From a virus: a stretch of 25,787 nucleotides of DNA. Within the stretch, counting starts at the first letter, position 1; each line of letters opens with the position of its first letter. The stretch covers positions 1-25,787 of the IMG/VR virus record IMGVR_UViG_3300037882_002501. One strand, 5' to 3'. Shown in pieces: positions 19,969 through 25,787 of the stretch. Position numbers and translations under genes: made by a program. The notes below the pieces were generated by a model. That model saw only the letters and a list, made by a program, of their open reading frames with translations. It was not told where the DNA came from and did not search any database.

Positions 19969-22900
19969 TGCCAATGCCAAGCTTTTTGTCTAAGTATGGC
20001 ATTGGGACAACCACCCCAGCACCACCTGCACCAATGCCGTCGGGGCTGGCGAAATACGGCATCGGGGCACCAGTTACCCCGCCAATGCCAAGCGGCCTGG
20101 CCAAGTACGGCATCAGTAGTGGCCAGCAGCCCAACCTGCTCGCGCAAGCCAGCCCAAACGCAACAGCGTTCCAAAATGATTTGACCAAGGGGCTGTTACA
20201 AACGGCTTCGACCATCGGCACCGTGCTGCAACCGCTCCAGGCTCCCCAGCAGGTCGTGCTGGGCGCGGTGGCTGAGGCGCAGGGCAATACTGGCGCTCTT
20301 GGTCGTGGCCTCGGTGCGGCGGCTGGATTTTTGACCTACGGCGCGGCTGAGGGCATCCCTGGGCTGGCAGATGCACGGCGGCGCTATGTGCGGGGGGCTG
20401 AGATTGCCAAGGCCATGGGGGCAGACGACCAAACTGCAACCTGGACGGGCCTAGGCATCGACATACTTGGCGACCCGGCAACGCTGCTGGGTGGCGTGGG
20501 GCTGGTGGCAAAAGGGGGCGCGGCGGCGGCAAAAGTGAGCCGCTTGGGCGGGCTGGCGGCCAAACTTGATACAGCAGGGGCGGCAATTCTGCGCACCTCG
20601 GCACAGGTTGAGCGCTCGACCAACGCGTTTAGGGGGGTGGCGCAGGGCATAACGCAAGGGGTGGGGGCGGTCACGCTGGCCAGGGCTGGGCGGCTCGGTG
20701 GGGTGCTGGCCGACGCTCGCCAGGCGGGCACGATTACCGGCGCATTGGCCGAGATTCGGCCAGCGTTCCGTGAAGCGGCACTACAAACTGCCTGGGATAA
20801 TGTCCTCGGTAAAGAGCTGGATGTATCTAAGGTTCCATTTTTTACGGGCGTAACTGGCGCAAAACGCGCAAGCGTTGCTGAATTGCTGGTGCCAGAGGAG
20901 ATTTTGCGCCGTGTTGCGCCAATTGCTGAGGTAAAAAAGCTTGAGTTTGCGCGTGAGCTACGTTTACAGGGCAATCTGCTACAAGCCGAGTTTGTTAATC
21001 GCACGAAAACCAGTCTTGATGCATTTAAAACCGCAAGCGCTGGCCTTGGGCGCAAAGAGATTGATGAACTGGACGGTATCCTCTCGCGCATTATGGATGC
21101 CCCAGACCGTGCGGCCAACCGATTGGCACGCGATGAGCTGGCGGCGTTGGGCCAACGGGTCGGCAAGCCTGACCTCGAACAGCAGGGGCTGGCAGCGCTG
21201 GCGGCGGGCATTCGGTTGGACGTGTGGGGTGGCCAGCAGTTGGCCAGAGTGGGGGTGTTCAGTAAAGAAGGGCTACTCGAAAACCTGGCCTTCGAGTCCG
21301 GCACCCGGCGCACGGTGGGCGGGGATTGGTCGGAGGTGCCGGGGAGACTCAACCCCTCCGGCAACCCTCGGCGGGGCCTCCGGCGGCTCTATGGTTTGAT
21401 GGAAGACCCCGAAGCGCACATCCAAAAAGTGCTGGCCATGCAGCGACCAAGTGTGACCACCTTCGACCCTGCCAAACTTGAGGGCGACTTAGCCACGGCG
21501 CTAAGGGACTATAAAATTACGCCAGTGCCGGGGGCTGCCCCTCGCGGTGGCGACCTGCTGCGCGGCGACCAGGGCGGTGCAGTGGATTGGGGCGCGGCTG
21601 TAGACACCACAACCTGGCGTAACCAAAAGATCAGCGTTGATTACCAGGCTGTCGATGTGGACGCGGGGGCGGGCTTCCTCGCGGGCCTAGATCGGGGCAA
21701 CCGAATGCGGCTACAAAATAGCCTGCGGGCGTTTGGCAATAAAGGCGTAATTGCCAAACGGGCCAATGGGAATTGGGGGTTAAAGCAACCAGATGGCACC
21801 TTTGCCAGCAGCATCACCATGCCACTCAATCACCCTGTGATTGGGAGTATTGTTGATGATGCGGATATTCTCTATTTTGCCGGACAGAATGCAACGCGCT
21901 CGGTAGTAACTGCTAAAGAACTGCGGGCTGTGCCTAACTGGTGGGATGAATCAAGCGGTGTAGCGCTTGATGATGCGATTGCGGCCCATCAGAATGCGAT
22001 TACACAGGCGCAAGGGGTTGCTTGGGTACACAGCGATGACATTAGCCGTGTGTTACCCAACGCTACAGCGCAGGAAAACGCTGCAATTACCGACGCGATT
22101 ACCAGCTATGGCATGGGTGGCAGCAAAGGCGATATGTTTCCTGTGCCGTTATCAGATACCAGGCTGCACCCGGCCCTGATGCGCTCGACTGACCCACAGG
22201 CTGATGTGTTACGGCGCATGGCCGAGCAACGGGCGGCGAAAGATCGCGCCTTTTTAAATAACTTCGACCCTCCAGCAATAACCGCCACTATTAAAGCCAC
22301 GTTTGACGCAAACCCCAATGTGACGTTAGGGGATATTCTGGCATCTGTGCAGCAAAAACATAACCTCGACGGCCAGCGTTTGGCTAAGGTTATGGACACA
22401 CTTAACCCAAACGGGGCACGGTTACGCACGGTGGCCGACCTGCCTGGTGTTAAACGTGTTCTTGGCAGCGATGAGCTGGCCGAAGTGTTGCGTAACCGGC
22501 TGCTTGAGCCTGGCGGTGGTGCTGGTGGCACGGGGTCTATGGCTGTAGGCGTTGGCAACTTCACAGCACGCAAAAATCTTAGCCAAGAACTGCGGGATAA
22601 TTACGGTCAGCTTGATAGTTTTCGCGCACAGATTGTTGACCAAGTGCAAACGGCTGCGCGTGGCGTTGTAAATAAAAACGCATTGCTAGAGACTCGCCAG
22701 TTCCTTGAGGCTGAGGGGCTGATTTATTCACGGCTGCCACAGCGGATTGCTGAGGGCACGGCTGATGCCAGCAAACTGCCAGCGGCTGTACTGAACCGGC
22801 CAACGGTAGCGACTGGCGTACAGAAGCCAGGCTGGCGCACCCTGACGAGTGAGGAAACATCCGGCCTTGGTGGCGTATTCCAAGCGGGCGATGTCGTCCC

Positions 22901-24467
22901 TGATTGGGCACATCGCACACTGACCGTCGGCAATAAGGCTGGCATTGATATGCCAGCTGTACTTGACTGGGGTGTGCGCAACTGGAAGGCATCTAAGCTG
23001 GGGAATTTTAGCACCATTGCTGTAAACGTGATGTCTGGTATTGTCCAGGCCGAACAATATGGGATTGGGCCAATTGACCTAGCGCGCGGGTTTATGCAGT
23101 ATCTAAACCGTGGTGCTAAAGGCGAGCGTGAACTGCTAAACGCTGGCATTGGCCTGGAAACACAACTCAGTGCCGAGTTTACCCGTGAGGCGGCGCAGAT
23201 TATTAAACGCATGGGCGGCGCAGACAAGGCTAAAAACCCTATTGAGTACATCGGGCGCGTGATTGATGAGGTAACGGGTGCTCGTGTCGGTGCCCTCGGT
23301 GATGACCCGCTGGCAAAAATATTAAAGTACAGCCCTGGCCGCAACTTGTTGCAAATCCAATCCATGAGTGAAACAGCCCTGAAAGGCGCTGTTTACTATG
23401 CCGCCAAGGGGCGTGGGGTAGAGACTGCTGCTGCTGGCCACTTGGCCCAAGAAGCTCTGTTTGACTATGCTGCTAGGCCACTGTTTGCCACCTTCCTAAG
23501 CCGTACAGGTATTCAGCCTTTCGCTACGTTTTCCACCTTTTCCTTTTGGCGAACGCTACAAAATCTCTATGAACGGCCATTTCGTACCGCTCGGCTCTAT
23601 CGTGCTGCTGACAGCTTGAAAGAAGACAGTGACAAAGTAGATAAAGAACTTGCAGTCGCCCGTGATTTTATTAAAGAGAAACTACCGGTCAGGATTTTTG
23701 AGGATGGCGAGGGACGTGGGTGGTATGTACCACTGCAAGCCCTTTTACCCGAAGGGGCCGTTACTGATCTTGTCGATGATACCAATGCACAAAATTTGTT
23801 CGGTAAAATCCCTGTACCTCCAGCATTTTCGTTGGTACAGGCACTTAGCACAGGTGTCGGCTTCCAAGGGCAAAACATCTATCAGGGATTAGGCCAGCGC
23901 GGCGGCGGGGCTAATAGTGTTGATGCGTTTAAAAACAACCCAGTCGAAGCTGGGCGGCGTGTTCTTAAACAACTCTGGCAGTTTGGTGTGTCCCCGTGGA
24001 TGCCAGGCCAGCCACAAACTGAAAGGCTGGCTCGCGCTATTGCCCAAGCCGCTGAGGCTGGCGACCAGATCGAACTAAAAAACAACCTCGCCCCTGGCAG
24101 CCTTGGAGGTGGACTACTGCGGTTCCTTGAAGATGGCCCAGCAGGAACCTATGGCGAGGGCGCTGACAGCGTGAACCCAACGGCCCGTAATGGTGAGGGT
24201 GCTACGCCATTGCCATTGGCGCTGGGGCGCTTTGCTGGCATCCGTAGTTACCAGGTGCAGGGCGATGTTAACCAGCCTGGCGCTGCCCAAAGCGCACTAC
24301 TGGCTACCAAATACCAATTTGATGATCGGCAAACCTATTGGAAGAACCGAATCCGCACAGCTAACCCTGCTGATAGACAGCGTTTAGTACAGGAAGCAAC
24401 GTTAGACCTGCGACAACTGGCACAGCAGATACAACAAAAACGCCAGCAACTGACAGGAGGACGCTAA
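19968..24467 (+). CDS. Giant virion protein with N-terminal KYGIG repeats, candidate largest ejection protein
   Basis: This 1499-residue protein starts at ATG 19968 (TAATG overlap) after a G-rich site. The N terminus has three copies of MPS(G/F)L(A/S)KYGI(G/S). An Ala/Gly-rich region with hydrophobic stretches follows (AAAGFLTYGAAEGIPGLADA, TLLGGVGLVAKGGAAAAKV, about residues 115-195), which might contact membrane. The centre is a mix of helical and folded parts without a motif I recognise. The C-terminal third contains AQIIKRMGGADKAKNPIEYI, a KGAVYYAAKGRG segment, and an aromatic segment PFATFSTFSFWRTLQNLYERPF (about residues 1180-1205). It closes with a Gln-rich helix. Size and place as last of three giants match the largest internal virion protein of podoviruses, but no lytic transglycosylase or polymerase motif is seen. 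Confidence 0.62.
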   Translation: MPMPSFLSKYGIGTTTPAPPAPMPSGLAKYGIGAPVTPPMPSGLAKYGISSGQQPNLLAQASPNATAFQNDLTKGLLQTASTIGTVLQPLQAPQQVVLGAVAEAQGNTGALGRGLGAAAGFLTYGAAEGIPGLADARRRYVRGAEIAKAMGADDQTATWTGLGIDILGDPATLLGGVGLVAKGGAAAAKVSRLGGLAAKLDTAGAAILRTSAQVERSTNAFRGVAQGITQGVGAVTLARAGRLGGVLADARQAGTITGALAEIRPAFREAALQTAWDNVLGKELDVSKVPFFTGVTGAKRASVAELLVPEEILRRVAPIAEVKKLEFARELRLQGNLLQAEFVNRTKTSLDAFKTASAGLGRKEIDELDGILSRIMDAPDRAANRLARDELAALGQRVGKPDLEQQGLAALAAGIRLDVWGGQQLARVGVFSKEGLLENLAFESGTRRTVGGDWSEVPGRLNPSGNPRRGLRRLYGLMEDPEAHIQKVLAMQRPSVTTFDPAKLEGDLATALRDYKITPVPGAAPRGGDLLRGDQGGAVDWGAAVDTTTWRNQKISVDYQAVDVDAGAGFLAGLDRGNRMRLQNSLRAFGNKGVIAKRANGNWGLKQPDGTFASSITMPLNHPVIGSIVDDADILYFAGQNATRSVVTAKELRAVPNWWDESSGVALDDAIAAHQNAITQAQGVAWVHSDDISRVLPNATAQENAAITDAITSYGMGGSKGDMFPVPLSDTRLHPALMRSTDPQADVLRRMAEQRAAKDRAFLNNFDPPAITATIKATFDANPNVTLGDILASVQQKHNLDGQRLAKVMDTLNPNGARLRTVADLPGVKRVLGSDELAEVLRNRLLEPGGGAGGTGSMAVGVGNFTARKNLSQELRDNYGQLDSFRAQIVDQVQTAARGVVNKNALLETRQFLEAEGLIYSRLPQRIAEGTADASKLPAAVLNRPTVATGVQKPGWRTLTSEETSGLGGVFQAGDVVPDWAHRTLTVGNKAGIDMPAVLDWGVRNWKASKLGNFSTIAVNVMSGIVQAEQYGIGPIDLARGFMQYLNRGAKGERELLNAGIGLETQLSAEFTREAAQIIKRMGGADKAKNPIEYIGRVIDEVTGARVGALGDDPLAKILKYSPGRNLLQIQSMSETALKGAVYYAAKGRGVETAAAGHLAQEALFDYAARPLFATFLSRTGIQPFATFSTFSFWRTLQNLYERPFRTARLYRAADSLKEDSDKVDKELAVARDFIKEKLPVRIFEDGEGRGWYVPLQALLPEGAVTDLVDDTNAQNLFGKIPVPPAFSLVQALSTGVGFQGQNIYQGLGQRGGGANSVDAFKNNPVEAGRRVLKQLWQFGVSPWMPGQPQTERLARAIAQAAEAGDQIELKNNLAPGSLGGGLLRFLEDGPAGTYGEGADSVNPTARNGEGATPLPLALGRFAGIRSYQVQGDVNQPGAAQSALLATKYQFDDRQTYWKNRIRTANPADRQRLVQEATLDLRQLAQQIQQKRQQLTGGR
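19974..20120 (+). repeat. Three coding repeats of MPS-L-KYGI
   Basis: Units start at 19974, 20034 and 20085 and encode MPSFLSKYGIG, MPSGLAKYGIG and MPSGLAKYGIS, separated by Pro/Thr/Ala-rich spacers of unequal length. Confidence 0.9.
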
Positions 24468-24469
24468 TA

Positions 24470-24847
24470 ATGGCTAACAGTTTTTTTGGGAATCCAGTCA
24501 GTGCCGGACAGCCATTTGTAACCGGGCTGACCGGGGGCAGTAGTAATAAGGTTGTGCGCATTTCTGGTGCTAACGCTGTTGTTGATGCCAGCAACACCGA
24601 TACAAATATCCAATTGCAGTTTTTGTTTTTTAAGGACAGCAACGGTATTTACTTGCGGCCAGGCGCGATTATCGAGACACTAACAGGATTAACAGCAGAG
24701 CAGATTTATTACCTGACCACAGCCGGGGCGCTCTCGCCAACAGCGCCAACGCCTAGCAACACCGTGGCGTTTATTGCTATTGGCAAAGCACTCGACACGG
24801 GCCGGTTATATTTCAATCCTGGGCCGGTTATTGGCGGGGTGCTGTAA
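24470..24847 (+). CDS. Small beta-rich tail-fibre-like protein
   Basis: This 125-residue protein starts at ATG 24470 with a perfect AGGAGG at 24455-24460. It is Ser/Thr/Asn/Gly-rich and beta-like throughout. The segment ETLTGLTAEQIYYLTTAGAL (about residues 68-87), followed by APTPSNTVAFIAIGKALDTGRLYF, matches a pattern familiar from phage tail fibres and spikes ('lt.g..YYL...G.lt...P......ig.al....l'). Its position between the ejection proteins and the adhesin supports a role at the tail tip, perhaps as a connector or small receptor-binding subunit. It has no catalytic motif and ends one base before the next gene begins. Confidence 0.6.
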   Translation: MANSFFGNPVSAGQPFVTGLTGGSSNKVVRISGANAVVDASNTDTNIQLQFLFFKDSNGIYLRPGAIIETLTGLTAEQIYYLTTAGALSPTAPTPSNTVAFIAIGKALDTGRLYFNPGPVIGGVL

Positions 24848-25787
24848 ATGCCATTGGTCGGCGCGTCTTATCAAAGCATACCCAAAACGATGGCACTGGC
24901 CGGTGGGATTGTTGGTAATTTGATTGTTGGTATGCAGTCTGGCACGGTTGCGCCTAACCTTGCGGCGGCGGGGTTTGAGGTGGTGGTAGATCGGCAAGGT
25001 GCTGGGGTGTTTTTACAGATTGGAGTAAAGACTTTAGAGCCAGCCGACCTAAGTAGCAGTGATTTTGGGGCAACAATAACGTTTTGGTGGTATGGGATTT
25101 ATAACCAAGAAGTATTTGAAATGGCTTTTGACGGGCTTTTTACGACCGATGGCAGTGCAAACTATAATCACTCACCAGACTGGGCCACTGCGGGATTGAT
25201 TGAGGCCGGGATGATTAGTGGGAGTGACGACATAGCGGGCTATGTTGTAGGTGACAGCACCTATATGAGTACCGGTGAGCGTGCCGGAAACTACACAGGA
25301 ACGTTTACATCACTACAATTAAGCGCTAGCAATGAACCGTTTTGTTGGGGCGCTGTGTATCTATTGCCCCAAAGCGGGGTACATTTGCGGAATAATGGGG
25401 GTGGCTATGGAATAGTAAACGCGGGGACTGCACCCGCGCTCAATTTGCAAAATCAGGGATTACAGCTTATAAACACGCCAGAAACTGCGGCCAGCTTGGT
25501 ATTTAATAAAGCTGGCCTAACGTTAATGCGTACAACACGGGAGCCTGAATTGAAACAAGAACTTACAAAATTTATTAGTGTCGGGACGTTTCCGATCACA
25601 GTCCCCGCCTGGGCGAAATACGCCACAGTCCATGTCTATGGCGGCGGCACCAGTGGCGCTGGTGGGCCAGCATCGACCAACCTGCCTGATGCGCTGACCT
25701 CTGGCGCTGGCGGCGCAAGCGGCAACTACAGCACGGCCAAATATCAAGCTGGCCAGCTCGCGGGTTGTGAGGCGGTGGTGGGGGCAG
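24848..25787 (+). CDS. Tail adhesin / receptor-binding protein with glycine-rich domain (3' end outside the window)
   Basis: The frame is open from ATG 24848, directly after the previous stop, to the window end (313 complete codons). Residues 1-235 are beta-rich and include a TITFWWYGIYNQEVFEMAFDG segment and many Gly, Ser and Asn residues. From about residue 238 the sequence changes to FPITVPAWAKYATVHVYGGG, then SGAGGPAS, SGAGGASGNYS and YQAGQLAG. This is the usual start of the glycine-rich domains found in phage tail tips and adhesins, in which 'tvP.w...v.v..~GGG.~G~GG' introduces a polyglycine-type fold. The codon style becomes more GC-rich at that point. It probably binds the host surface; the receptor is unknown. 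Confidence 0.72.
   Translation, partial: MPLVGASYQSIPKTMALAGGIVGNLIVGMQSGTVAPNLAAAGFEVVVDRQGAGVFLQIGVKTLEPADLSSSDFGATITFWWYGIYNQEVFEMAFDGLFTTDGSANYNHSPDWATAGLIEAGMISGSDDIAGYVVGDSTYMSTGERAGNYTGTFTSLQLSASNEPFCWGAVYLLPQSGVHLRNNGGGYGIVNAGTAPALNLQNQGLQLINTPETAASLVFNKAGLTLMRTTREPELKQELTKFISVGTFPITVPAWAKYATVHVYGGGTSGAGGPASTNLPDALTSGAGGASGNYSTAKYQAGQLAGCEAVVGA

Noticed and set aside
20384-21364. Long open frame on the minus strand (326 codons) inside the 1499-residue gene
   Set aside because: It lies opposite a GC-rich coding stretch, has Ser/Pro/Ala-rich sequence without any domain, and no operon context on that strand. It is a shadow of the + gene.
1-25787. Integrase, attachment site, transposase or tRNA that would show an integrated prophage
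   Set aside because: None was found on either strand; free or integrated state cannot be decided from this window.

Overview
This window looks like the structural half of a tailed double-stranded DNA phage genome (Caudoviricetes), either free or integrated. All genes are on the + strand and lie almost end to end. Most junctions are 1-8 base overlaps (ATGA, GTGA, TAATG), so the genes are probably co-translated. The host cannot be named. Base composition is moderate and slightly GC-rich, the one clear promoter is of the sigma-70 housekeeping type, and start sites mostly carry normal GGAGG-type ribosome binding sites. A Herpetosiphon-like (Chloroflexota) host came to mind from codon habits, but this is a weak impression.

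Left part (1-2441): the 3' end of a gene with a 14-residue tandem repeat, a small protein of unknown function, a VRR-NUC nuclease, two tandem paralogs of an unrecognised family, and one more unknown protein. The last gene ends inside the -35 box of a strong promoter (2438-2466). An intrinsic terminator (2493-2519) follows about 30 bases downstream of the predicted transcription start, just before the terminase gene. A late promoter immediately blocked by a terminator recalls the Q/pR' arrangement of lambdoid phages and suggests that the structural operon is controlled by antitermination.

Packaging and head (2528-10221): small terminase, large terminase (ATPase plus nuclease), portal, a small helical protein, a probable scaffold, an unknown head-module protein, a probable decoration protein, a Mu gpT-like major capsid protein and a head-tail adaptor.

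Tail and ejection (10218-24467): a Gly/Gln/Met/Pro-rich small protein, a nozzle-type beta-propeller protein (T7 gp12 / P22 gp10 class), a short coiled-coil protein, and three very large low-complexity or helical proteins (823, 1638 and 1499 residues). The three large proteins sit where podoviruses encode their internal ejection proteins. The 1638-residue one has three exactly in-register 125-residue repeats and a complete M23 (LytM-type) peptidase domain near its C terminus. No tape measure, sheath or baseplate genes are seen, which favours a short-tailed virion.

Right edge (24470-25787): a small fibre-like protein and the start of a larger adhesin with a glycine-rich tip, cut by the window. 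No integrase, replication genes, holin, dedicated endolysin, tRNA, CRISPR or insertion sequence is visible.
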